Assembly: GCA_004356415.1 (NCBI GenBank)
Contig: SMWN01000138.1
Span: 1-7,718, forward strand
DNA: 7,718 nt
Source of the DNA: Gammaproteobacteria bacterium
Lineage (GTDB): Bacteria; Pseudomonadota; Gammaproteobacteria; Eutrophobiales; Eutrophobiaceae
Reading direction: 5' to 3'
Shown here: piece by piece, positions 1-6,139 of the stretch
Layout: every line of letters starts with the position of its first letter
Position numbering within the stretch: the first letter of the stretch is position 1
Translations under genes and position numbers: made by a program
The notes under the pieces: model-generated
Told to the model about the DNA's origin: nothing
The model's input: only the letters and a program-made list of their open reading frames with translations
Database searches by the model: none

Positions 1-858
1 ACGATTGCTACACTCGTCACAGGAACCTTGTTTCTGATGTGGCTGGGCGAACAAATCACTGAGCGTGGAGTTGGTAATGGTATTTCCATGATCATCTTTG
101 CAGGCATTGTCGCAGGATTACCCTCAGCGGTTGCTGGTACCATGGAATTGGCTAGAACGGGCGAATTGCATCTATTGACTGTTTTTTCTCTGTTTGCGTT
201 AGCAATCGTTGTCACGGGTTTTGTTGTTTTTGTTGAGAGAGGCCAACGAAGAATCACCATTAACTATGCAACGAAACAGGTTGGACGCAAGCAATATGCT
301 GGTCAATCAAGTCATTTGCCGTTGAAACTGAATATGGCTGGTGTGATTCCACCGATATTTGCCTCCAGTATGATCCTTTTTCCGTCTACCATCGCAGGTT
401 GGTTTGGTCAGAGTGAAGGGTTGAGGTGGCTACAAGATCTGTCGACCGTGATGTCACCAGGCCAGCCAATTTATGTTTTGATGTATGCGGCCGGCATTAT
501 ATTTTTCTGTTTCTTTTATACAGCGATTGTATTCGATCCAAAAGAAACGGCCGACAATTTGAAGAAATCCGGTGCTTTTATACCGGGGATGAGACCAGGA
601 GAACAGACAGCAGCTTATCTGGATAACGTGTTAACTAAATTAACCTTAGCAGGTGCTGTTTATATCACTTCGGTTTGTTTGTTACCCGAGTTTTTGATTG
701 TGAAATATAATGTTCCTTTCTATTTCGGGGGGACATCACTGCTGATTATCGTCGTTGTAGTTATGGACTTTATGTCACAGATACAGGCTCATTTGATGTC
801 TCATCAATATGATTCCTTGTTAAAGAAAGCGAATTTGAAGAGACACGGTAAGAGATAA
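1..858 (+). CDS. secY: SecY, protein translocase channel subunit (5' end outside window)
   Basis: SecY is the pore-forming subunit of the SecYEG translocon in the inner membrane. It exports unfolded preproteins with SecA and inserts membrane proteins with ribosome/SRP. The frame is open from base 1 (first residues TIATLVTGT), so the gene starts upstream; the 285 residues seen match roughly residue 160 to the end of the 443-residue E. coli protein, that is TM4 to TM10. Recognisable blocks are FLMWLGEQITERG, the cytoplasmic loop VVFVERGQRR after TM6, LPLKLNMAGVIPPIFASS (TM7), and the C5 loop with ETADNLKKSGAF and GMRPGEQT. The Arg of GMRPGEQT corresponds to the functionally critical R357 of E. 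coli. The end PFYFGGTSLLIIVVVVMDF plus a basic tail is typical TM10. It is the last large gene of the spc operon; rpmJ follows after 27 bases. The identification is secure. Confidence 0.98.
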   Translation, partial: TIATLVTGTLFLMWLGEQITERGVGNGISMIIFAGIVAGLPSAVAGTMELARTGELHLLTVFSLFALAIVVTGFVVFVERGQRRITINYATKQVGRKQYAGQSSHLPLKLNMAGVIPPIFASSMILFPSTIAGWFGQSEGLRWLQDLSTVMSPGQPIYVLMYAAGIIFFCFFYTAIVFDPKETADNLKKSGAFIPGMRPGEQTAAYLDNVLTKLTLAGAVYITSVCLLPEFLIVKYNVPFYFGGTSLLIIVVVVMDFMSQIQAHLMSHQYDSLLKKANLKRHGKR

Positions 859-885
859 CCTGAATAGTTCGATTGGAGAACAAAG

Positions 886-999
886 ATGAAAGTAAGGGCA
901 TCCGTTAAAAAAATCTGTCGCAATTGTAAAATTATACGCCGAAGAGGCGTCGTCAGGGTCATATGTACTGATCCTAGGCATAAGCAGCGCCAGGGTTAA
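886..999 (+). CDS. rpmJ: Ribosomal protein L36 (zinc-binding form)
   Basis: This small gene encodes 37 residues, the normal L36 length, starting MKVRASVKKICRNCKI and ending DPRHKQRQG. L36 is a zinc-ribbon protein of the large subunit that binds 23S rRNA. The zinc ligands are all present as C11-x2-C14-x12-C27-x4-H32, so this is the zinc-dependent (C+) paralogue. A ribosome binding site GGAG at 875-878 lies seven bases before the ATG. The gene directly follows secY without infA, the gammaproteobacterial arrangement, and rpsM begins 24 bases after its stop. It is too short for most ORF length cut-offs and easily missed. Confidence 0.97.
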   Translation: MKVRASVKKICRNCKIIRRRGVVRVICTDPRHKQRQG

Positions 1000-1023
1000 G
1001 AGAGTAACAGGAGAAATAAATAA

Positions 1024-1380
1024 ATGGCGCGTATAGCTGGTATAAATATACCCGATAACAAGCATTTGAACATTGCATTGACCTATGTCTATGGAATTGG
1101 TCGTACACGTTCCCACGATATCTGTGATGCAACGGGGATTAAGGCAGAGACCAAAGTCAGAGAGCTGACTGAAGCCGAGCTTGACAAGATCCGTTCAGAA
1201 ATAACCAAGTATGAACTGGAAGGTGATCTGAGACGCGATGTCTCAATGAATATTAAACGATTATTGGATCTTGGTTGTTATCGTGGGATTCGTCATCGTC
1301 GTGGTCTCCCTCTCAGGGGCCAAAGAACGAAAACGAACGCAAGGACACGTAAAGGTCCACGTAAACTTATTAAAAAATAG
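1024..1380 (+). CDS. rpsM: Ribosomal protein S13
   Basis: The product has 118 residues, the same length as E. coli S13. S13 sits in the head of the small subunit, contacts 16S rRNA and S19, forms intersubunit bridges, and touches P-site tRNA with its basic tail. The N-terminus MARIAGINIPDNKH and the block DLGCYRGIRHRRGLPLRGQR followed by TKTNARTRKGPRK are diagnostic. A ribosome binding site AGGAG (1009-1013) lies ten bases before the ATG. It is the first gene of the alpha operon. In E. coli, S4 represses translation through a pseudoknot in the rpsM leader; the gap to rpmJ here is only 24 bases, so such a structure would have to use rpmJ or early rpsM sequence, and I cannot see one by eye. Confidence 0.98.
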   Translation: MARIAGINIPDNKHLNIALTYVYGIGRTRSHDICDATGIKAETKVRELTEAELDKIRSEITKYELEGDLRRDVSMNIKRLLDLGCYRGIRHRRGLPLRGQRTKTNARTRKGPRKLIKK

Positions 1381-1401
1381 TTAGTTACAGGTTAAAAATA
1401 T

Positions 1402-1791
1402 ATGGCAAATCCAAGCTCTAGGAGCCGAAAGAAAGTTAAAAGGACCGTGGTAGATGGTGTAGCCCACATTCACGCATCGTTTAACAATACAATCATCACG
1501 ATTACTGATCGTCAGGGTAACACACTCACATGGGCAACCTCTGGCGGTAGTGGCTTCCGTGGTTCACGTAAAAGCACACCCTTTGCGGCGCAGATTGCAT
1601 CACAAAAAGCAGGGGAAATGGCACTGGAATTTGGCATGAAAAATATCGAAGTATTTATTAAGGGGCCGGGGCCTGGCAGAGAATCTGCAGTGCGAGCATT
1701 GAATACTGTCGGTTTCAAGATTACAAATATAACTGATGTGACGCCGGTTCCACATAATGGATGTCGTCCACCAAAGAAACGTCGTGTATAA
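1402..1791 (+). CDS. rpsK: Ribosomal protein S11
   Basis: The product has 129 residues, the same as E. coli S11. S11 is a platform protein of the small subunit that binds 16S rRNA helix 45 and the helix 23-24 region near the mRNA exit, next to S6/S18 and S7. Family blocks are clear: GVAHIHASFNNTIITITDRQGN, GSGFRGSRKSTPFAAQ, KGPGPGRESAVRALN and TDVTPVPHNGCRPPKKRRV. Asn119 (in HNGCRPP) is the residue known to become isoaspartate in E. coli S11. The gene follows rpsM after 21 bases and has only a weak Shine-Dalgarno (ACAGG near 1387-1391), which suggests coupling to upstream translation. Confidence 0.98.
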   Translation: MANPSSRSRKKVKRTVVDGVAHIHASFNNTIITITDRQGNTLTWATSGGSGFRGSRKSTPFAAQIASQKAGEMALEFGMKNIEVFIKGPGPGRESAVRALNTVGFKITNITDVTPVPHNGCRPPKKRRV

Positions 1792-1809
1792 GGCGGATGG
1801 AGTAAAAGT

Positions 1810-2430
1810 ATGGCACGTTATCTAGGTCCGAAGTGTAAATTAAGCAGACGTGAGGGGACTGATCTGTTCTTGAAAAGCAGAGCCAGGCCAATTGATTCTA
1901 AATGTAAGATAGACAAAATTCCAGGAGATACTGGAACACGTCAGAGACGACTATCAGATTACGCAGTGCAGTTGAGAGAAAAACAAAAACTTCGTCGTAT
2001 CTATGGCATTCTGGAAAAACAATTCCGTTCTTATTATAAAGAAGCAGCAAGACGCAGAGGTTCCACGGGTGAAAATCTGTTGAGTATTTTGGAATGTCGT
2101 CTTGATAACGTTGTTTACAGGATGGGTTTTGGCGTGACTCGAAATGAATCACGTCAGTTGGTTAGCCACAAATCAATATTGGTAAATGGCAATAGCGTTA
2201 ATATCCCTTCATATCAGGTGGAATCTTTAGATGTTATATCCATTCGTGGAAAGAGTAAGAAGCAGGTTCGAATTCAGGATTCTCTGACGATTGCGGAACA
2301 AATAGGTTTCCCTGAGTGGTTGGATGTGGACACCAAAAAGATGGAAGGAACTTTCAAATCGGTACCGGAGCGAAGTGAATTACCACCGGATATAAATGAA
2401 CAGCTTGTAGTTGAGCTTTATTCCAAGTAG
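1810..2430 (+). CDS. rpsD: Ribosomal protein S4
   Basis: The product has 206 residues, identical in length to E. coli S4. S4 is a primary 16S rRNA binder that nucleates 30S assembly, helps form the mRNA entry channel with S3 and S5, and in E. coli is the translational repressor of the alpha operon. The N-terminal part begins MARYLGPKCKLSRREGTDLFLKS. The S4 RNA-binding domain covers about residues 96-155 (ECRLDNVVYRMGFGVTRNES through VISIRGKSKK). Only Cys9 and Cys32 occur in the N-terminal region, so the four-Cys zinc site of some bacterial S4 proteins is absent and this is the C-minus type. A GGAG site at 1799-1802 lies seven bases before the ATG. Confidence 0.98.
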   Translation: MARYLGPKCKLSRREGTDLFLKSRARPIDSKCKIDKIPGDTGTRQRRLSDYAVQLREKQKLRRIYGILEKQFRSYYKEAARRRGSTGENLLSILECRLDNVVYRMGFGVTRNESRQLVSHKSILVNGNSVNIPSYQVESLDVISIRGKSKKQVRIQDSLTIAEQIGFPEWLDVDTKKMEGTFKSVPERSELPPDINEQLVVELYSK

Positions 2431-2455
2431 TTGAATGGAAGGATAGGAACATATT

Positions 2456-3490
2456 ATGTCGGCAGCATTTAGTGAAATTTTGAAACCACGTCGGGTTGAT
2501 GTTGAGCCCGTCAATGAATTCAGCGCGAAGATAACAATCGAACCGCTTGATAAAGGCTTTGGCCATACATTAGGTAATGCGCTTCGTCGTGTATTGTTAT
2601 CTTCAATGCCTGGTTGCGCTGTAACCGAAGTTGAAATTGATAACGTCCTGCATGAATACACCACAATTGAAGGTGTACAGGAAGATGTGACTGATATTCT
2701 TCTAAACCTTAAAGGTTTGGCAATTACCATGCATGCCAAGGATGAAGCGACGCTAACACTGAAAAAAAGTGGAGCAGGTGTTGTCAAAGCCAGCGATATT
2801 ACATTGGATCATGATGTTGAAATAGCAAACCCTGATCATGTTATCGCAAACCTGACCAAGGCAGGCGAGTTAAGCATGAGAATCAAGGTTGTCAGAGGGC
2901 GAGGTTACAAACCAGTCGTTATCGGAGGAGATGACGATGATCAGGCCGTTGGTCGGTTGAAGCTGGATGCTTCATTTAGCCCAATTCGTCGTGTTTCCTA
3001 TGATGTGCAGAGTGCACGTGTAGAGCAACGTACCAATCTGGATAAGCTGATACTGGAGATTGATACAAATGGCACCATGGATCCTGAAGATGCGGTACGT
3101 GAGGCGGCAGGGATCCTTCGTAGTCAACTGGCTGTATTTGTTGATCTGGAAGCAGAAGAGGCAATTGAGGCCAGTGCTGTCAAAGAACCGGAAATCGATC
3201 CAATATTGCTGCGTCCGGTAGATGATTTGGAATTGACCGTGCGTTCTGCAAACTGTTTGAAAGCAGAAAGCGTTTATTATATTGGTGATTTAATACAGCG
3301 GACAGAAGTTGAATTGTTAAAAACACCCAATTTGGGTAAGAAATCACTCACCGAAATTAAGGATGTTCTGGCATCCCGAGGTCTTTCATTAGGAATGCGC
3401 CTGGAAAATTGGCCACCACAAGGTTTGACCGATACAAAGGAAATGGCTCCTGTTGGAGAATTAGAGAGAATTTACAATGCGACATCGTAA
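2456..3490 (+). CDS. rpoA: RNA polymerase alpha subunit, with extended C-terminal tail
   Basis: Alpha dimerises to nucleate assembly of core RNA polymerase, and its C-terminal domain contacts UP elements and activators. The N-terminal domain (about 1-235) has the assembly block GFGHTLGNALRRVLLSSMPG (34-53; the Arg pair at 44-45 matches the E. coli R45 region) and the VRGRGYKP block (146-153). A linker at about 232-248 leads to the alphaCTD with DDLELTVRSANCLKAE; R263, N266, C267 and K269 match E. coli R265, N268, C269 and K271, and GKKS (294-297) is present. The product has 344 residues against 329 in E. coli. The extra length lies entirely after LENWPP, a tail ending ELERIYNATS. The reading frame therefore runs 14 bases into rplQ in another frame. 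The start MSAAFSEILKPR aligns with the family N-terminus. Confidence 0.98.
   Translation: MSAAFSEILKPRRVDVEPVNEFSAKITIEPLDKGFGHTLGNALRRVLLSSMPGCAVTEVEIDNVLHEYTTIEGVQEDVTDILLNLKGLAITMHAKDEATLTLKKSGAGVVKASDITLDHDVEIANPDHVIANLTKAGELSMRIKVVRGRGYKPVVIGGDDDDQAVGRLKLDASFSPIRRVSYDVQSARVEQRTNLDKLILEIDTNGTMDPEDAVREAAGILRSQLAVFVDLEAEEAIEASAVKEPEIDPILLRPVDDLELTVRSANCLKAESVYYIGDLIQRTEVELLKTPNLGKKSLTEIKDVLASRGLSLGMRLENWPPQGLTDTKEMAPVGELERIYNATS
3463..3470 (+). promoter_or_regulatory. Ribosome binding site of rplQ inside rpoA
   Basis: The purine run AGAGAGAA ends six bases before the rplQ ATG at 3477 and lies within the last rpoA codons. It is the best Shine-Dalgarno-like stretch for rplQ, with a weaker GGAG further upstream at 3455-3458. 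Because rpoA stops at 3488-3490, ribosomes finishing rpoA terminate just past the rplQ start, an arrangement that favours translational coupling. The coupling is inferred from layout only. Confidence 0.55.
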
Positions 3491-3878
3491 AAGTGGAAGA
3501 CAGCTAAATCGCAATAGTTCGCACCGTAAGGCCATGTTTAGAAATATGGCGGTGTCATTGATGCAACACGAAATGATTAAGACGACATTACCCAAGGCTA
3601 AGGAATTGCGCAGAGTCGCGGAGCCTCTCATCACAATGGCAAAGACTGACTCAGTGGCAAAACGTCGTCTGGCTTTCTCGCGCCTTCGTGATAGGGACAT
3701 AGTCAGCAAACTGTTTAACGAGTTGGGCCCGAGATATAGAGAACGTTCAGGTGGTTATTTGCGAATCTTGAAGTGTGGTTATAGAACAGGGGACAAAGCT
3801 CCCATGGCAATTGTAGAGCTGATGGATAGACCTGCAAGTGATGTTGATGCTGAGAATACTACTTCTAAAGGGTCATAA
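3477..3878 (+). CDS. rplQ: Ribosomal protein L17
   Basis: The product has 133 residues (127 in E. coli). L17 is a large-subunit protein near the polypeptide exit tunnel and binds 23S rRNA. The N-terminus MRHRKSGRQLNRNSSHRKAM is almost invariant in the family, which fixes the start at 3477 even though this lies inside rpoA. Further conserved blocks are MIKTTLPKAKELRRVAEPLIT, KRRLAFSRLRD, LFNELGPRYRERSGGY and ILKCGYRTGDKAPMA. The C-terminus after VELMDRP is variable and slightly longer than usual. It is the last gene of the alpha operon and is followed within 30 bases by an intrinsic terminator. Confidence 0.98.
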   Translation: MRHRKSGRQLNRNSSHRKAMFRNMAVSLMQHEMIKTTLPKAKELRRVAEPLITMAKTDSVAKRRLAFSRLRDRDIVSKLFNELGPRYRERSGGYLRILKCGYRTGDKAPMAIVELMDRPASDVDAENTTSKGS

Positions 3879-3907
3879 ATAAGAATAGCTATACTAGCAA
3901 TTTGTAT

Positions 3908-3931
3908 AAACCGGGCATTGCCCGGTTTTTT
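3908..3931 (+). terminator. Rho-independent terminator of the alpha operon
   Basis: A perfect 6-bp GC stem CCGGGC (3911-3916) / GCCCGG (3920-3925) with loop ATT is followed by six T (3926-3931). An A run before the stem (3908-3910) can pair with the first T residues and extend it. It lies 29 bases after the rplQ stop, the expected end of the spc/alpha transcript. Confidence 0.92.
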
Positions 3932-3957
3932 ATGTACAGGATGTACAGGATGTACGG
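3932..3957 (+). repeat. 9-bp tandem repeat, about 2.9 units
   Basis: The unit ATGTACAGG occurs at 3932-3940 and 3941-3949, followed by a unit lacking one base (ATGTACGG, 3950-3957). Each unit contains the palindrome TGTAC or TGTACA. It starts directly at the T tract of the terminator. An inverted copy of TGTACAGGA lies at 4131-4139 (TCCTGTACA), so these units also form one end of the hairpin-rich element described next. Confidence 0.9.
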
Positions 3958-4139
3958 TCGGAAAAGGCTCCTGCAATTCCGACATTTCCGCCATCCGTGG
4001 CGGTTGTATGTCGCGGGTGCATGGATGCACAGGAGCGACGATATATAAGCAATAGATAATTAGCAGGCTCCCGCGCCTGCAGGCGGGTTCGCTGCTCTTT
4101 CGCTTCCATGCGATCGCAGCATAAATACATTCCTGTACA
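3933..4139. repeat. MITE-like intergenic element with terminal inverted repeats and nested hairpins
   Basis: The stretch is closed by a perfect 9-bp inverted repeat, TGTACAGGA (3942-3950) and TCCTGTACA (4131-4139). Inside are several perfect inverted repeats: TCGGAA/TTCCGA (3958-3963/3977-3982), GCTCCTG/CAGGAGC (3967-3973/4030-4036), CCGCCA/TGGCGG with loop TCCG (3988-3993/3998-4003), GTCGC/GCGAC (4010-4014/4035-4039), GTGCAT/ATGCAC with loop GG (4017-4022/4025-4030), AGCAG/CTGCT (4062-4066/4092-4096), CCCGC/GCGGG (4070-4074/4083-4087), and the palindrome GCCTGCAGGC (4075-4084). This density suggests a non-autonomous repeat element, not a gene. The minus-strand ORFs crossing it have no recognisable family and read low-complexity runs such as VHPVHPVHKK out of the tandem repeat. 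That it is multi-copy is inferred, since only one copy is in the window. Confidence 0.6.
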
Positions 4140-4142
4140 AAA

Positions 4143-4350
4143 TTTTCTTTGCTTGTCCAAAGAAAACGAACTAAAAGAAAAGACACCCCGATGACATGGC
4201 CTGTGACTTCCCTCGACAGAAAACAGTTTCTGACGGTCGTTGATACGCAACCTCCTGTTGCGGATCAACTCAAATCACCGTCCTGATCATTTGACCTGAA
4301 ACAGCCTTCTGTCTCGGCATGACATAAGGGGGAATAAAGGTCGAACTAAG
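4143..4350 (+). repeat. Intergenic repeat family, copy A
   Basis: It begins with a perfect 9-bp inverted repeat TTTTCTTTG/CAAAGAAAA (4143-4151/4158-4166, loop CTTGTC). Landmarks then follow in order: CACCCC (4184-4189), a hairpin CAGAAA/TTTCTG (4217-4222/4227-4232), a hairpin CGCAAC/GTTGCG with loop CTCCT (4246-4251/4257-4262), GTCCTG (4280-4285) and ATAAGGGG (4324-4331). The same landmarks occur in the same order and at nearly the same distances in copy B behind dacB. The CTCCT hairpin can be extended outward by GTTGAT/ATCAAC (4239-4244/4264-4269) and GACGGT/ACCGTC (4232-4237/4277-4282), giving about 18 paired positions with small internal gaps. The right boundary is approximate. No coding function is apparent. 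Confidence 0.65.
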
Positions 4351-4376
4351 GCGTGTGTGCAAGAGTGTCGTTCAAG

Positions 4377-4382
4377 TATAAT
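4377..4382 (+). promoter_or_regulatory. Candidate -10 box of the dacB promoter
   Basis: This is a perfect TATAAT hexamer 63 bases before the dacB ATG, just outside repeat copy A. No good -35 is seen at normal spacing (TGTGTG at 17 bp matches TTGACA poorly), so it would be a weak or activated promoter. It would give a 5' UTR of roughly 55-60 bases. This is by-eye evidence only. Confidence 0.4.
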
Positions 4383-4403
4383 CTGTTCCGAAATAATTCT
4401 TGA

Positions 4404-4420
4404 GTAATGAGCTTTATTAC
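4404..4420. promoter_or_regulatory. Inverted repeat in the dacB leader, possible operator or hairpin
   Basis: GTAATGA (4404-4410) and TTATTAC (4414-4420) flank a 3-base centre GCT. Six of seven positions pair as Watson-Crick and one as G-T. It lies 22 bases downstream of the TATAAT box and 25 bases before the dacB start, a position where a protein-bound operator or mRNA hairpin could influence expression. No regulator is identified. Confidence 0.3.
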
Positions 4421-4445
4421 CAGTCATATGTAACAATCAAATAAT

Positions 4446-5900
4446 ATGAAGCTTACCCATTTAATATTATCCGGTGTGTTTATCATAACATTGATGACAA
4501 CAAGTCATTTTGCAAGCAGCACAGAAATTGCCAATTTGAATAAATTACCGAGTACAGTTCAGAAATTATTAAAGAACTACAAAATTCCGGAACAATCGCT
4601 GAGTTTATTCATTAAGGAAATTGATCAACGACAGCCGTTGATGACATTAAATGCTGATATTCCTCGCAATCCAGCATCCACCATTAAAATAATCACTACA
4701 TTTGCCGGTCTTGAACTTCTTGGTCCAACATATTCTTGGCAAACAAAATTTTATCTCGATGGAACACTTGCTGACTATACGCTTGATGGAAACCTGGTAA
4801 TGCAGGGCGGAGGTGATCCATTTCTGGTCAGTGAAGCCTTTTGGCATATTTTGTTTACCTTACAGGCAAAAGGTTTAAAGCACATCAATGGAGATTTATT
4901 AATCGATGATGGTGAGTTTGAAGATGAAACTGGTTCCCCTGCGGACTTTGATAATAAACCATACCGTGCATACAATGTGTTTCCTGACGCTGCTTTGGTC
5001 AATTTTCGTGTACATCAATTTAATTTTGTTCCGCAAAAAGACAGTTTGCATATCTATGCCGATCCACCGGCAGCAACAATGAAGATAAACAACAAGGTTA
5101 AATTAACCAAAGGCAGATGCCGAGGGAAGCATCGCCATATCAAGCATGATGTAGTAACACATGGACATCAAACATTGATTACATTTACTGGAGATTACCC
5201 ACGTTCCTGTGGTCATCAGAATTTATTACGTACTATTATGCCAAATGATCAGTACGTTTTTGGGGTGTTTAAATCATTATGGGAAAACATGGGGGGGACA
5301 ATTACGGGAACGGTCGGGAAAACCAGAATCAATGGAGAAAAACCTTTCTATGTGGCGACATCCAGGCCATTGACTGAAATCATTACCTACATCAATAAAT
5401 ACAGTAATAATGTGATGGCGAGACAATTGCTGCTGACGATAGGCAAAGAAATGCAAGAGTCCAACGGGAAAGATAAGGGAAGCAAAACATTGGGAAGGCA
5501 AGCCATTAAAGAATGGTTGGTGTCTATTGGAATACCTGCGCCAGAATTGGTATTGGATAATGGCTCGGGTTTATCACGTAAATCAAGTGTTTCAGCTGCA
5601 ACAATGGGGGCTCTATTAGAGCACGCATACCATAGCCCATATCAGCCGGAATTCATGGCATCACTGCCAATGCTAGGTATCGATGGTACTGTGCGTAAGC
5701 GTTTAAATGGGGCTGTTCCTGCGGGTGAAATAAGGATTAAAACAGGATTACTCAATGATGTAAGGGCGATGGCTGGTTATGTTCGTAGCCAAAGTGACAA
5801 ACATTACGTTGTTGTATCGTTACAAAACTATCCTGGTATCCAGAATGGGGTTGGGACACAGGTGCAGGATGAGATTTTGAAGTGGTTGTATAATCAATAA
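4446..5900 (+). CDS. dacB: D-alanyl-D-alanine carboxypeptidase/endopeptidase, PBP4 (peptidase family S13)
   Basis: This is a class C low-molecular-mass penicillin-binding protein. It trims terminal D-Ala from peptidoglycan stem peptides and, in family members, cleaves D-Ala-mDAP crosslinks in the periplasm. The 484 residues are close to E. coli DacB (477). Residues 1 to about 25 form a signal peptide (K2, then hydrophobic ILSGVFIITLM, then SHFASS). The active-site motifs are intact: SxxK as S78-T-I-K81, SxN as S320-N-N322, and KTG at 432-434. The 240-residue gap between the first two motifs is the hallmark insertion of this class. DNGSGLSR (371-378) and GIDGTVRKRL (411-420) are also typical. 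Cys224 and Cys255 might form a disulfide. The ATG at 4446 is the only start before the in-frame stop at 4431; no Shine-Dalgarno is visible before it. It is monocistronic, bracketed by repeat copies A and B. Confidence 0.95.
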   Translation: MKLTHLILSGVFIITLMTTSHFASSTEIANLNKLPSTVQKLLKNYKIPEQSLSLFIKEIDQRQPLMTLNADIPRNPASTIKIITTFAGLELLGPTYSWQTKFYLDGTLADYTLDGNLVMQGGGDPFLVSEAFWHILFTLQAKGLKHINGDLLIDDGEFEDETGSPADFDNKPYRAYNVFPDAALVNFRVHQFNFVPQKDSLHIYADPPAATMKINNKVKLTKGRCRGKHRHIKHDVVTHGHQTLITFTGDYPRSCGHQNLLRTIMPNDQYVFGVFKSLWENMGGTITGTVGKTRINGEKPFYVATSRPLTEIITYINKYSNNVMARQLLLTIGKEMQESNGKDKGSKTLGRQAIKEWLVSIGIPAPELVLDNGSGLSRKSSVSAATMGALLEHAYHSPYQPEFMASLPMLGIDGTVRKRLNGAVPAGEIRIKTGLLNDVRAMAGYVRSQSDKHYVVVSLQNYPGIQNGVGTQVQDEILKWLYNQ

Positions 5901-5921
5901 GGTTTCGCCTTTGAGCGGCGA

Positions 5922-6139
5922 GTACCTTCTTTTTGCATGCCCAAAAAGAAGTTACGAAGAAAAAGGGCACCCCAATATCGTATTCCCATAAAAATACTTG
6001 GGGATACCCTCACAGGTTCATGATTTTTTAAGGTCGCGCAAACAAGACTCCTGTCTTGGTTCCGCTCATTTGAACGTCCTGTTTAAATGCCCTTAAAATC
6101 ACTCAACTATTCGGTACGATATAAGGGGATTAAAAGAAC
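5922..6139 (+). repeat. Intergenic repeat family, copy B (same orientation as A)
   Basis: It starts 22 bases after the dacB stop with a perfect 10-bp inverted repeat CTTCTTTTTG/CAAAAAGAAG (5926-5935/5942-5951, loop CATGCC), extended by GTA/TAC beyond one mismatch. It then shows CACCCC (5968-5973), a hairpin CCCCAA/TTGGGG (5970-5975/5998-6003) with inner GTATT/AATAC (5980-5984/5993-5997), a hairpin CAAGAC/GTCTTG with loop TCCT (6043-6048/6053-6058), CATTTGAAC/GTTTAAATG with loop GTCCT (6067-6075/6081-6089, one G-T pair), and ATAAGGGG (6121-6128). Order and spacing follow copy A, though primary sequence is much diverged. Being close behind dacB, its hairpins may also act in transcript end formation. 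The right end is uncertain because the cassette-like element begins here. Confidence 0.65.

Noticed and set aside
1000..1023. S4-binding translational repression site in the rpsM leader
   Set aside because: Expected from E. coli, but the 24-base gap cannot hold the known pseudoknot alone and no convincing fold including flanking coding sequence could be recognised by eye.
820..1116. Minus-strand ORF of 98 codons over the secY end, rpmJ and rpsM start
   Set aside because: It is fully explained as a shadow of three well-supported plus-strand genes in a highly conserved operon.
4110..4117. GCGATCGC palindrome, resembling a HIP1 site
   Set aside because: A single octamer in a palindrome-rich stretch; chance or part of the hairpin element is sufficient explanation.
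3779..4268. Two overlapping minus-strand ORFs of 135 and 112 codons behind rplQ
   Set aside because: They cross the rplQ end, the terminator and the hairpin-rich repeats. They read low-complexity peptides (VHPVHPVHKK, TSCTSCT) from the tandem repeat and have no recognisable domain or ribosome binding site.
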